Positions 1 to 10,550 of a stretch of 64,000 nt of DNA are shown here, in pieces. Position numbers and translations under genes: made by a program. The notes under the pieces are model-generated. The model saw nothing but the letters and a program-made list of their open reading frames with translations. It made no database searches and was not told the DNA's origin. Position 1 is the first letter of the stretch. Every line of letters begins with the position of its first letter. Origin of the DNA: Onthophagus taurus (lineage: Eukaryota > Arthropoda > Insecta > Coleoptera > Scarabaeidae); the NCBI RefSeq assembly GCF_036711975.1, contig NC_091966.1:3727501-3791500 (forward strand). The letters run 5' to 3'.

Positions 1-480
1 AACAACAATTAGACCAAATAATCCCAAAATCGAGGAAAACTACATCGTAACCTGACAACAGGAAACTTAATCTGCCAAGTCTAGTATTCGAATTGTTGAA
101 AATTAGGGAAACAATTCTTCATTTAGAACTGGTACAAAAAGGAGTCGAAGACAAAGGCAGCATCTGGAGATATGAATTTGAATTCTGTAAATGTAGAGGA
201 GAAATATAGCAAGATGCAAATCTCGCTAGCACACTGTGTCCAGAAAAAGATATTGCAGACTGTTAAATGTCAAAAAAACCTGCGATTTCTTTTGGCAAGA
301 TGAAGCCGAGTTTCCCAAACGTCCATATCAATCTTATTACTTCGGTGGTCTGGTTTTCTTTGCCCAACTTGACTTAAAATCTTTGTCTTTTGAAGGTTTA
401 TCCTTAGACCCATTTCAGCTTATACTTTATTAGCTCCAGCATATCCTTCAACTCCTCTGGGTCGCTACTTATCTGAACAA
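1..480 (-). pseudogene. Decayed non-LTR reverse transcriptase fragment (repeat family copy 1)
   Basis: On the minus strand, 484 down to about 405 reads DIVQISSDPEELKDMLEL, which resembles the region just after the RT active site in RTE-like non-LTR elements. The frame soon meets a stop. Positions 196-480 are closely similar to 8606-8970. Positions 1-190 are similar to 1640-1830 in the same orientation. The block is therefore a composite of two repeated segments. What segment 1-190 encodes, if anything, is not recognised. The left limit of the element lies outside the window. Confidence 0.5.
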
Positions 481-1560
481 TATCACTATTTGCAAATACT
501 TACAGTCTGAATGATCGTGTAGTAATCTTCTTATTAATTACAATTTTTGGGGTCCAATCAATTTCTGAGTTTTTGGTTGTTGCTTGAGATGATTAAGGTT
601 GAGATAAAAGCGTATGAAAACTTAATTAGCACTTTCTTTGCAACAGTAGACCTCTCAATATAGACTGCATCAAAAATTACTGAATATTACTCACTGTATC
701 GCCTTTCTACTTCTTAATGAAACGTTTCTTGCACTTTTGCAGAAAAAATTTTAAATTATATAAGTATCATTACGTTCATAATTGTGCAATTGAACTTTAA
801 TACCATTAAAAATTGTTCCGCAATAACGTTTACAACCAACGTTCAAAATTGGAGGCGAACCGCTTTGAATATTCACGAGAGAATTCGTTTAACCTTGAGA
901 ATAAAAAGTGACGGTGAAGATGACTCCAACGTAAATTATTAAAATGACGCGAATGATATAAAAGAAAATGTATCATTAAAAGAGTGTTTAAAGTTTGTGT
1001 AGTAAGTTCTCGGAAGAGGTCTTTTCGCCAAAGTAAAACGATTCTCTAAAATCTGTTACGGGAGACGTATTTTTGGAACGTGCGGGTCAATACCCGCTTC
1101 TGCATTAGGACCACCGAGCGCAGAGTGCGTTTTATATAAATAGAAACGACGCTTTTGTGGTATTATGGATGTAATTTGGAGCGCAGGTGCTTTAATTTCT
1201 TTTTTTTATTTCGCTTTTTATTGTTTTAATTTAAAACATAAAAACATTTTCAAATTAGAAATTTTAATGCATTAAACAATATAATATATATACTATAAAC
1301 TTTGTTCCCTACTTGTTATTTTTAACCAAGTGGTAAACACACAGCCGCATACTAATGAATCTATGACCTAGTGATGACACATTCACAATTCAAATAGAAC
1401 TAGAAAATATTTGCACAATTTTTTTGTCTGGTCTCATTTAAAAACATCAACGTGTTATTATCCAATCTAGGAGTGTTTAGATATTTCGCTATCTTTATTT
1501 AAATACAATGATTGTTGTTGTTGTAGTTAAAAAGGTGGACGTCAACATAATAGAATGTAA
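481..1560. other. Intergenic stretch without a supported gene
   Basis: No coding exon can be supported here. The only local feature is a GC-richer patch near 1075-1150 with a TATATAAATAG string at 1133-1143 on the plus strand. It looks like a core promoter element, but no exon follows it recognisably. The rest is AT-rich with homopolymer runs. Confidence 0.3.
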
Positions 1561-1562
1561 TT

Positions 1563-1830
1563 AGGAGAAATAATATATAAAGCTTTTTTGTACTTTTAAA
1601 ACTCGTTTCTTGAACGTGCAAAATTGCAAATTTTATGGAAAACAACGATTAGTCCAAACAATTTCAAAATTGGGGAAAATTTTATCACAACCTGAGACCA
1701 GGAAACTTCATCCACCAAGTCTACTGCTCGAATTGTTGAAAATTAGGGAAATAATACTGTTAGAACTGGTACAAAAAGGAGTCGAAGAGAAAGGCAGCAT
1801 CTAGAGACATGAATTTGGAATCTGTTATCT
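1563..1830. repeat. Dispersed repeat, partial copy 2
   Basis: Positions 1640-1830 repeat 1-190 with scattered substitutions. The adjoining piece 1566-1612 (core AAAGCTTTTTTGTACTTT) matches the reverse complement of about 9115-9160, which lies beside the hammerhead-like motif at 9059. This suggests that both belong to one retroelement family. A 64-codon frame at 1610-1804 is open only because the repeat has few stops; no domain is recognised. Confidence 0.45.
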
Positions 1831-1975
1831 GACCAAAAATCTAATTACAACTAAATGAAGTTGAAAATGTTTAATACCATTATAATATCTCCTTAATGGT
1901 TATCTAAAATTTATTTCATCATCTCATATTTTTTTTCATATTTTTCTTGTTATCAAAGGAAGTCACTGATTAAAA

Positions 1976-2292
1976 ATGGTGCGCACGTGTCAAAAAACTT
2001 AAGGGTCAAAACCCTACATGAATTACAAAGTGGAAGACTTGGAAAAGGCTATGGATGCAGTTCAGAAGTTCAAAGTGCTTCGGACAACATTAGTACGGAA
2101 GATGTTTGGAAGGAATTCAAGACCGGTTGAACATCCGACTGTTTTAAGCAAGTCTGAGTAGCTGTTGATTTCTGAAACTTTGACCGACATTCGAGATGTG
2201 GTGAAAAAATACACCAAGGTCTTCAAGAACAACAGTCCAGGTCCAGATTTCATCGATTCTTTTATAGCTAGAAACAACCTGTCCATCAGGTT
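1976..2292 (+). pseudogene. CENP-B/psq-type transposase N-terminus, broken
   Basis: Plus-strand reading gives MVRTCQKT, then NYKVEDLEKAMDAV and KNNSPGPDFIDSFIARNN. These match the start, the pipsqueak-type helix-turn-helix and the end of the CENP-B-type DNA-binding region of Tc5/pogo-related transposases common in insects. There are in-frame stops at about 2006 and 2158. The catalytic part is absent, so this is a dead fragment. The region 2300-2650 after it holds nothing recognisable. Confidence 0.55.
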
Positions 2293-2654
2293 ATATATCA
2301 TATTTTCAATGCTTTATGATAGCTATATAATCCTGAAGGTTAGTTTGGTATGATGAACAAGTTTCTGTTGCCCTAACTATATTTCTTCACTTTTAATCTT
2401 AAAACATGCGTAAAAAACGTGTCCAAGTAACCCTATCTACTCGTTTTTAGGTGTTGGACACTGCAGATAATAATCAAGTTCAACCCCAATAGAACTTTTT
2501 TCATTGAATACAACTTTATTTATATCATGTTTGTCATTAGCAACCTCATTGTAACAATCCCAATACGATATATAAAATCTCTTGTTGCAGTTTCGTCTAG
2601 TTTTCTCCTCTTCGCTTGTAATTCACCATCACATTCATTACTAACAGAACTGTT

Positions 2655-2944
2655 GCTGTTATCACTTTCGATTATTAATTAAAGTATCCTCTTTTTAATG
2701 CAAAAAGCCGTTTTGAAAAATAACTTTTAGTTTTTAAGAAAACAGTATTTGAAGTTTTGATAAAATTTTCGATGTTGCAATTTTCATTAATAATTTTCAA
2801 AATTCGCTATAAAATTAATTTCTTGAAGGATTCTTGTGGATATATCACCAATTATTAATTAAAGTATCCTCTTTTTAATGTAAAAAGCCGTTTTGAAAAA
2901 TTACTTTCAGTTTTTGAGAAATACATTTTTGAAATGATCGACAA
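2655..2944. repeat. Satellite family 1, left remnant of the array
   Basis: About 1.6 half-units of the same AT-rich satellite that resumes at 5939. Shared landmarks are TTAATTAAAGTATCC followed by GCCGTTTTGAAAAAT, and AATTTCTTGAAGGATTC. The remnant is cut by the retrotransposon insertion at 2944/2945. The last ten bases (2935-2944, TGATCGACAA) recur at 5939-5948 as a target-site duplication. Confidence 0.8.
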
Positions 2945-5938
2945 GAAGAAGAAAACAAATTTTATTCAGTACCCACTACATAAAAAAAAAAAAATAAGAA
3001 TAACAATATAAATATCTATAATATGTGTATATAACAAAAATAAAAAAGTGAAGGGGTGAGAATAGGGCTACCGACCAGGGTCTTTCTGCCCGTGATTTTT
3101 GTAGTCGGCGGCTTGTTTCAGTCTTCTCTGACGGCCAGGAGTTTTTGGAAGAGAAGAGGTGGGTTGTTGCGAGGGTGGAGTAATCGAGGCGTTATAAGCG
3201 TGTGTTGCAAGGCGTTGGTAGGAAAATTTAGAATGGATTTATCGGACAAAGATTGAAGACGGGTATGGATAGGGGGTATATCGGTAAGTTGGTATAGCAG
3301 ATCATTGCTAGGGTTAAAGAGGGGATTACGGGGGTTCCTAATTCGGGTGATGGATCTCAGTGCAGATCTTTCCGCTACTTCCAGGTGGTACTTCGTTCTT
3401 CTTGGTGCGTTGCTTAGCAGTATTGATCCATATTCTATGATGGGCCTGCATATGGTCTTGTAGATGTGCGAGGCACATGAGGTAGAGATTCCGCGACCGC
3501 TGAACGAAAGAGATTTAAAGTGTTTGGCGCGTGTCTTTACTTTCATCTTCACCTTGGTTGCATGCGTGGAAAACTTAAGCGTTCTGTCAAGTATTATGCC
3601 AAGATACTTACAGGTTGGTGAGACGGAGATTGCCGTTGATTGGATTGTAATTGTGGGAGAGGGAGAGCGAGGTGAGAGGAATGGGACAAAAAATTGTGTT
3701 TTTGTGGGATTGAGTAGGATGCGCCATTTTCGGTACCAATTTTCCGTTTCGTTTATGAGCGTCTGCAGCTTACGGACCGAGGAAGTGATATCCCTACTGT
3801 GCGAGACCAATGCTGTGTCGTCGGCATAAAGTAGTGCGTATGCAGTGAGGTTAAAGGCGTCTGGGTTGTCGTTGTAAAGATCGTGGCAGAAAAGATTGTA
3901 TAGAGAGGGAGAGATAGGCGAACCCTGAGGAAGGCCTTGCTGAGCGGAGAAGCTGTGGGAGAAGTGATTTTTCAACTTCACGATGGAGGAGCGATTCGAC
4001 AGGAATTGGTTTATCAGGGTTAGAAGATAGTATGGCGTTTTTAGCTTATCCAGTTTAAATAGCAATCCTTTGTGCCACACGGAGTCAAAGGCCTTTCGGA
4101 CGTCCAGAAAAACTGCTGCAGATTTCAGTTTTATAAAACGTGCCGCCTGGAAGTTGGAAACCAGAATAGTTAGTGGCTGGGATGTTGATTTGCCGGATTG
4201 GAAGCCAAATTGGTAAGGCGGAATTTTCTTTGATACCGCAGCCAGGAGCTTGTTCTTCAAGTGCGTCTCGAAGAGTTTTCCAATTACGGGGAGCAGTGAG
4301 ATGGGGCGATAGTTGGCTGGATCAGATAGAGAAGAATCCTTCTTGGGAATACAAGTTATAATAGACGTCTTCCAGTCGCGCGGGAAATGCTGAGTCGTAA
4401 GGCAAAAGTTAATTATTTTTCTGATAAAGCCATGGATGTTAAGATCTAGACTTCTAAGCAGTTTCCTTGTGATGTTATCATAACCGGGAGCGGTATCTTT
4501 TCCCTGTCCAAGAAGAGTAAAATATTCGTCTTCCAACATGAGAGCATCTTCGGGTGTCTCGAACGGTGTCAAAAATGCGGATTCGTACCAATTATCTATA
4601 ATGTTTTTATTGTGGGGACAAAACGAAACATCCTCGGTAAAGGTGAATACACCTTCTAGGTAGTCAGCGTGTATGTTGACAATCTCTTCAGGGTTGGAGT
4701 GCACACCGCCATCGGTAGGATCAATGAGCTCCTCCGTTCCAGGTGTCTTTTGGTATCTTGATAGTTTTCGAATTTCGTGCCAATAGTTTCTTCCTTTACA
4801 CAGTTTTATTTTGTCACAGGCTTCCATGTACTTTTCCGTTCTGTATTGCTGAATTAGTTTCTGTATCTTTTTGTTGAACTCATTAAACTTCTTTTTCAAC
4901 TCAGGCACTTCATATACCCTGAAGTCTCGATATAGGCGTCTTTTCTCCTTGATGAGTCTGATAATAAATGGAGGTAGCGGAAAACTGTAGTGTTTGGTGG
5001 TTCTGGATGGGCTCGCTTTGTCTATTGACTCCTTAAGACATTTGTTAAACCTTGAGATCGTGTCAACTGTGATTGTCTGATGTGCTTCTATGAAGTCTTT
5101 CATTATTGAGTTAACTGTCTCCATGTCGCAAAGCTTATAGTTTTTAATTAAAGTCGGAACAGGTTTAGGTATGTTGGTTGTGACGTTGACATAAACTAAA
5201 ATGCCCAAGTGATCGGAGCATAAATCCGGAACAACTTCTACCTGTGTAATTAGACCGCGGATGTTTCTTGTACAGAACAGTAGATCAGGAGTAGAGTTCG
5301 GATTGTTTTCCATAACGTACGTGGGGGGAGTCGTGATTTGTACGAAATTGGACATATTCAGGAAATGTCTTATGTGTTTCCTTTTGGTTGGATTCGGATT
5401 GAAGTCACCAATTATGAGACATTTGTCGTGCAGTGAGGCCATGTTAAATATGGATTCTTCAATTTTACTAAACGGGTGGATATAAATTAAGAAAACATGT
5501 ATTAAGTCTGTCCCGATAGTGATACAAAAATGAAGTGCATTATTTAATGGAGAGTTGATTGCGGGGGGGTTGGATTTTCTCAATTGTATCGCGGGGTGGC
5601 CCATAGCCACCGCTCCTCCTCTGACTCCTCTATTTATAATATTGCCGTGATTTTGGATTGACGTCCAGTTTCTAAATGTGATGGAAGACTTCGATTTTGT
5701 TTCCACAAACATTGCGCAACGGATATGATTGTCAATGATGTAGTTTCCGATCAGGTGTGATTTCGGGTGGTAGCTGTTAATGTTTGCGTACAATAATTTT
5801 ATGCTGGTCATTGTTGATCTTGCGGAATCGAGGATTGGTAGCCGTGGATAGGTTCTGTAGGAGATGGCTTAGAGGTGTCCTGAAGATCAATCATGATAAC
5901 GTACATGTAACTTCCAGAAAATGCGACAATCGTATCGT
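2945..5938 (-). mobile_element. Non-LTR retrotransposon (Jockey-like) inserted in satellite DNA
   Basis: A 2994-bp element on the minus strand, bounded by the 10-bp direct repeat TGATCGACAA at 2935-2944 and 5939-5948. Its 3' end is at 2945 and ends in a short TTC repeat, not poly(A). It holds one long frame for endonuclease plus RT and a 3' untranslated region of about 170 bp. Only about 127 bp lie 5' of the ORF, with an in-frame stop, and no ORF1 is present. The copy is thus either 5'-truncated just before ORF2 or a single-ORF type. A second, very short copy of the 3' end is at 22131-22276. Confidence 0.85.
3118..5811 (-). CDS. Endonuclease/reverse transcriptase (ORF2) of a Jockey-like LINE
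   Basis: An intact 897-residue frame. The N-terminal ~220 residues are an exonuclease/endonuclease/phosphatase (APE-type) domain that would nick target DNA: note YANINSYHP at the start, MFVETKS, IIGDFNPNP and CSDHLGILV. The RT domain follows in the middle, with KDSSLSDPANYRPISLLP, FLDVRKAFDSVWHKGLL, QGLPQGSPISPSLYN and the catalytic YADDTALVS. A thumb with WRILLNPTKTQFF and CKYLGIILD comes next. No RNase H domain or C-terminal zinc knuckle is seen. The first ATG is used because an in-frame stop lies about 25 codons upstream. The lack of stops or frameshifts suggests a recent insertion. It encodes target-primed reverse transcription of its own RNA. Jockey-like is my reading of the RT motifs; clade placement needs a tree. 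Confidence 0.93.
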   Translation of the reverse strand: MTSIKLLYANINSYHPKSHLIGNYIIDNHIRCAMFVETKSKSSITFRNWTSIQNHGNIINRGVRGGAVAMGHPAIQLRKSNPPAINSPLNNALHFCITIGTDLIHVFLIYIHPFSKIEESIFNMASLHDKCLIIGDFNPNPTKRKHIRHFLNMSNFVQITTPPTYVMENNPNSTPDLLFCTRNIRGLITQVEVVPDLCSDHLGILVYVNVTTNIPKPVPTLIKNYKLCDMETVNSIMKDFIEAHQTITVDTISRFNKCLKESIDKASPSRTTKHYSFPLPPFIIRLIKEKRRLYRDFRVYEVPELKKKFNEFNKKIQKLIQQYRTEKYMEACDKIKLCKGRNYWHEIRKLSRYQKTPGTEELIDPTDGGVHSNPEEIVNIHADYLEGVFTFTEDVSFCPHNKNIIDNWYESAFLTPFETPEDALMLEDEYFTLLGQGKDTAPGYDNITRKLLRSLDLNIHGFIRKIINFCLTTQHFPRDWKTSIITCIPKKDSSLSDPANYRPISLLPVIGKLFETHLKNKLLAAVSKKIPPYQFGFQSGKSTSQPLTILVSNFQAARFIKLKSAAVFLDVRKAFDSVWHKGLLFKLDKLKTPYYLLTLINQFLSNRSSIVKLKNHFSHSFSAQQGLPQGSPISPSLYNLFCHDLYNDNPDAFNLTAYALLYADDTALVSHSRDITSSVRKLQTLINETENWYRKWRILLNPTKTQFFVPFLSPRSPSPTITIQSTAISVSPTCKYLGIILDRTLKFSTHATKVKMKVKTRAKHFKSLSFSGRGISTSCASHIYKTICRPIIEYGSILLSNAPRRTKYHLEVAERSALRSITRIRNPRNPLFNPSNDLLYQLTDIPPIHTRLQSLSDKSILNFPTNALQHTLITPRLLHPRNNPPLLFQKLLAVRED

Positions 5939-7548
5939 TGATCGACAATTTTTTCGAATTTTGCAATTTTAGCGGATTAAGTTTTAAAAATTCGTATAAA
6001 ATCGATTTCCTGGAATATAAGTATGAAAATTTTCCAAAATGTTAATAAAAGTGTCCTCTTTCCAATGAATCAACCCGTTTTGAAAAATAACTTTTAGTTT
6101 TTGAGAAAACAATATTTGAAGTTTTGATAAAATTATCGATGTTGCAATTTTCATCGATAACTTTCAAAATTCGCTATAAAATTAATTTCTTGAAGGATCC
6201 TTGTGGAAATATCACCAATTATTAATTAAAGTATCCCCTTTTTAATGCAAAATGCCGTTTTGAAAAAACACTTTCAGTTCTTGAGAAATACATTTTTGAA
6301 ATGATCGACGATTTTTTCGAATTTTGCAATTTTCGCCGATTAAGTATTAAAAATTGGTATAAAATCGATTTCTTGGAATATGAGTATGAGAATTTCCCAA
6401 AATGTTAATAAAAGTGTCCTCTTTCCAGTGAATCAACCTGTTTTAAAAAATAACTTTTAGTTTTTGAGAAAACAATATTTGAAGTTTTGATAAAATTTTC
6501 GTTGTTGCAATTTTCATCAATAATTTTCAAAACTCGCTATAAAATTAATTTCTTGAAGCATTCTTGTGGAAATATCACCAATTATTAATTAAAGTATCCC
6601 CTTTTTAATGTAAAAAGCCGTTTTGAAAAATCACTTTCAGTTCTTGAGAAATACATTTTTGAAATGATCGACGATTTTTTCGAATTTTGCAATTTTAGCT
6701 GATTAAGTTTTAAAAATTCGTATAAAATCGATTTCTTGGAATATGAGTATGAAAATTTCCCAAAATGTTAATAAAAGTGTCCTCTTTTCAATGAATCAAC
6801 CCGTTTTGAAAAAATAACTTTTAGTTTTTGAGAAAACAATATTTGAAATTTTGATAAAATTTTTGATGTTGCAATTTTCATCGATAACTTTCAAAATTCG
6901 CTATAAAATTAATTTCTTGAAGGATCCTTGTGGAAATATCACCAATTATTAATTAAAATATTCTCTTTTTAATGCAACAAGCCGTTTTAAAAAACCACTT
7001 TCAGTTCTTGAGAAATACATTTTTGAAGTGATCGACAATTTTTACGAATTTTGCAATTTTCGCCGATTAAGTTTTAAAAATTCGTATAAAATCGATTTTT
7101 TGGAATATGAGTATGAAAATTTCCCAAAGTATTAATAAAAGTGTCCTCTTTCCAGTGAATCAACCCGTTTTAAAAAATAACTTTTAGTTTTTGAGAAAAC
7201 AATATTTGAAGTTTTGATAAAATTTTCGATGTTACAATTTTCATCGAAAACATTCAAAATTCGCTATAAAATTAATTTCTTGTAGGATCCTTGTGGAAAT
7301 ATCACCAATTATTAATTAAAGTATCCCCTTTTTAATGCAACAAGCCGTTTTGAAAAATCACTTTCAGTTTTTGAGAAATAAATTTTTGAAATAATCGACA
7401 TTTTTTTTCGAATTTTGCAAATTTCGCCGAATAAGTTTTAAAAATTCGTATAAAATCGATTTCTTGGAATATGAGTATAAAAATTTCCCAAAGTATTAAT
7501 AAAAGTGTCCTCTTTCCAATGAACCAACACGTTTTGAAAAATAACTTT
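5939..7548. repeat. Satellite family 1, tandem array (~362-bp dimeric unit)
   Basis: About 4.5 tandem copies. The landmark GATCGAC followed by TTTTTTCGAATTTTGCAATT recurs at about 5940, 6303, 6665, 7030 and 7393, giving a unit of 362-365 bp. Each unit is two related ~181-bp halves: one with GTGTCCTCTTTCCAATGAA and one with GTATCCCCTTTTTAATGCA. Both halves continue with CCGTTTTGAAAAA. Together with 2655-2944 this was one array before the LINE inserted. Confidence 0.9.
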
Positions 7549-8605
7549 TGTTAAATAAAAAATTTGTGGATATCTATGTTATATTTTTAACGCGCATTTT
7601 TTGAGTTAAAATTGAAATGTACAGGTGTCCCAAAATTGAGATACCATGCCTAAGTTGACATTTTAAAATAGGAACTCCCATTTTTTTTTGTTACATTTAT
7701 GGATTTGAAAAAATAGGAGTTAAAAAAGTTCTCGCCAATCTGGATATTTAATGATTTTATTATTAGGTGGTTATTAGGTGGTGCACAAGAATTTTATGCA
7801 CTGCCACAGGCATATAATACCAATTATATAATTGATTGTATAATAGAATTGTGTCGTTTGTAAAATTTTTAAATGCAGCAGTGTTCATTTCTTGATAATA
7901 ATTTTTGTGAAATAGGCATCTGGTTTGGCATTTTTACGCGTCATTGTTTTTCTTTTTTATTACTGTGTGTTGGATAGGTATTTTTTAACTAAAAAAATAC
8001 GTCGGACTTGTTTGGCAAGAAAGTTACAACATGATATTCGAAAGCTTCTGGTTCTAGATCTAATAATAGAGTTAGTACTAATATTAATTCATAAAAAATA
8101 GTTATTCTGAAAAATTCTAAACGATTGATAGTTTCAAAACTAACTTTCAGTATTGATTGTCGAATATCCGTAGACACCACCCTGTATATTAGCCATTTTA
8201 TTGAAAATGCGCAATTTATTTTTTTCGGAACGGAAGGTATAGGCTTGAAACTACAAGAAAAGACAAATTTCAACCTGGGATCTTGTGGGACTTTTTTGTA
8301 GCTTAAATTAAAGTTTAACATTGCGAATAAAATCTGTTTAAAAACAGTGTTGAGAAAAAGATAAATAAATCCAGTATTCAAGAAGCTATTACAGTGTTAC
8401 ATAAACAACACATACAGTAAAAAATTATAGTGAAATTTTATAAGGGCACAACTTTTGATATGTTTACAATCTTTTCTCAATATTAATCAAATGTTTTTGG
8501 AAATTGATATGCAAAATAAGTGTTAACTTTACATGTCATTTTTATCCAGAGTTGAGGTGAAAATTAGTAAAATTATATTATGGCCGGTAATTTCTAACTT
8601 GCTAA
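7549..8605. other. Repeat-like intergenic DNA, no gene supported
   Basis: The satellite ends near 7548. A 130-codon minus-strand frame at 7989-8381 has no recognisable domain, a hydrophobic low-complexity composition and no splice context, so I do not call it a gene. Short transposon-end-like strings occur (ACAGGTGTCCC at 7620, CACCCTGTATA at 8178) but they do not pair further inward. Confidence 0.3.
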
Positions 8606-8975
8606 CACTGCGTAGGGGAGAAATATAGTAAGATGTAAATCTTGCTACCATACTGTGTCCAGAAAAAGATACTGCAGACTGTTACAGTGCTATTAAATGG
8701 CAAGACGGAAACATAATAACGACAAAGCAAACGACTCGAACACTTTCCATTTCAGGTTAATGGGCACAGCTGGATTTTTGAGGATGAAGCCGAATTTCCT
8801 AAACGCCCATGTCGATCTTATCCTTCTTATTACTTCGGTGGTTTGATTTTCTTTGCCCATCGTGACTCAAAATCTTTGCCTTTTGGTTTATCCTTAGACC
8901 CACTTCAGCTGATACTTTATGGAGATGCTCCAGGATATCCTTTAACTCCTCTGGGTTTCTACTTATCACGAGAGA
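8606..8975 (-). pseudogene. Decayed non-LTR reverse transcriptase fragment (repeat family copy 3)
   Basis: Minus-strand reading from 8966 gives VISRNPEELKDILEHLHK and then SAEVGLRINQKAKIL, a good match to the post-YADD region of RTE-like reverse transcriptases. A stop follows within about 55 codons. The segment matches 196-480 at the nucleotide level. It is a truncated, non-functional piece. Confidence 0.6.
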
Positions 8976-9058
8976 CTTAGAACTTTATAACATTAAAGTA
9001 TTTTAATAATGTAAACTTGATATTTGATATTTTAATCAACTATTGCAGCTTAAAAACT

Positions 9059-9097
9059 AGTCTCTGAAGATGGCTATTAGCCGAAACTCGTAAGACT
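9059..9097 (+). ncRNA. Hammerhead-ribozyme-like motif (minimal type I)
   Basis: Stem I is AGTCT (9059-9063) with AGACT (9093-9097), five perfect pairs. The core is CTGAAGA (9064-9070). Stem II is GGCT/AGCC (9072-9082), then GAAA (9083-9086). Stem III is a two-pair A-U, C-G closing a TC loop (9086-9091), with A9092 at the expected cleavage site. One extra T at 9071 sits between the core and stem II, and the same extra base is present in the copies at 35039 and 35310. Minimal hammerheads with such short stem III are known from Penelope-like retroelements. Family assignment and activity are inferred. Confidence 0.55.
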
Positions 9098-9532
9098 CAT
9101 GTTTTTGTTTAATTAAAGACCAGTTTTGAAAGTACAAAAAAGCTTTAGATATTATTTATCCATTTACTGGTAAAATGGATTTTGAATATAATTCTCTACA
9201 TAATAGAATGTGTTTATCATGTAATCCTTTAGAAAAAAATAACAACGTAACAATTTTACGTAAAAAAAGTAGTCATTAGTACACACAAGTTTCCATTTCG
9301 AAGTAAAGTCAATGCTATAAATAAACATTTCCAGTTTCGAGGCATCGTTTTGCATAACAAGGCCCCCAGTCGTCTCTCTATTATGCGCATTTCGAGCTCG
9401 ATATCGAATTTTACTCCCCGCGCCATAAAATTCGAGGGCACCTGTTTCAAACTACACTCAACAAATACTTTCACAAAATCTAAATATTTATTTCATTCAA
9501 TATTGATTTATTAATAATAAATAATTTTTTAC

Positions 9533-9640
9533 CTGCTTTCCAGTCCTGGGCAGAGTCTCCATAGCCGTTCCATTCACTACAGGGGCCTTCTCTTGCGTGA
9601 CCCCACCGTTCGTAGTCGCACTACCGTTTCCTAAAGCCAT
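9533..9640 (-). CDS. Probable first coding exon of an unidentified gene
   Basis: Minus strand, ATG at 9638-9640, 36 codons open to a CAG/GTAAAA splice donor at 9532/9533, phase 0. The peptide starts MALGNGSATTNGG and ends METLPRTGKQ, polar and low in hydrophobic residues, as in a disordered N-terminus. Its GC content is far above its surroundings, and a GC-rich stretch lies upstream (9770-10010), as expected for a promoter-proximal first exon. No following exon could be found with confidence between 9532 and position 1. The rest of the gene is probably beyond the left edge across a long repeat-filled intron. I do not recognise the protein. Confidence 0.5.
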
Positions 9641-10010
9641 ATTATTATTATTATTTTTATTCAAAATTCTACGGTTTTCAAATCGAATTCACTTAACAAA
9701 CTTAAATAATCATCCGATAATCGATAACTATTTCACAAAAACACAGCATCGTCGTAACAATCCCGGAAAACGACCCGGATTGCGGTGATTCATTTAGATA
9801 GATCGCGAAGCAGATCTGCACCCGCCGAAGAACGCTTTCAGAGTGGTAGTACCGGAGAAATTTTGACTCAGTAGGTAGCTTTTACTGGTACGAAATAAGA
9901 ATTGAAGCACGTACTACACTGTTTGTCCCCACCGAGCGAGTGTTTTTGCCGCCTAACGCATGCGTTTTATCGAACCATAATCCAGACCGTTGAGTTTACG
10001 CCTGCGCATT
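9641..10010 (-). promoter_or_regulatory. GC-rich upstream region of the 9533-9640 exon
   Basis: This interval is much richer in G, C and CpG than the flanks, notably 9770-9845 and 9925-10010. It lies directly upstream of the candidate start codon at 9640. No clear TATA box was seen, so any promoter here would be of the TATA-less type. The region 10010-10550 to its right is AT-rich with nothing recognisable. Confidence 0.35.
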
Positions 10011-10550
10011 ATCCACTTCATTTTATAACAAATATGTTTGTATAATTTGAAATTTTTTGTTATTTCTAAGTTTCCTAATTATTTTACTAAGCATTATAGT
10101 ATTTAGTAATAATTTTTATATTATCTATCTACATAAGATATTATTAGGTATTGTGAAGTTGTTTTTATCGTTTTAAAATATGCGTGTCATAAATATTTAT
10201 ATGATATAATAACTCACCGTAATAATTTTTATTATAGGTTGCAAAGAATAAGTTGTATTTAACGCATAAAAAAGATACTACTGAAATTTCCTATGCTAAT
10301 TCTACTACATTTATGGCAACACAATCATTATCGTGGACTAAAATATCGTGTCATAAAAACGGAAAATGAAGACTCTATTTTATAAAGCTTACAAAAACCA
10401 AATGATTTATTGCTAAAATCTAACAGGAAAAATCTGAAACAAAAAATTGACAAAAATATCCTTATGTTTTTGTCACGAACATTTTCTCAACACACTTTTT
10501 CAACTTCTGAAACAATTAGACGTATTTTGATATCCTGAAATACAGTGTCA

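Noticed and set aside
3056-5972. Plus-strand frames opposite the LINE
   Set aside because: They are antisense shadows of the 897-residue frame and have no domain of their own.
7618-8187. Mariner-type MITE suggested by ACAGGTGTCCC and CACCCTGTA ends
   Set aside because: The ends do not pair beyond about eight bases.
7989-8381. 130-codon minus frame
   Set aside because: No domain, low-complexity hydrophobic composition, and position within repeat-like DNA.
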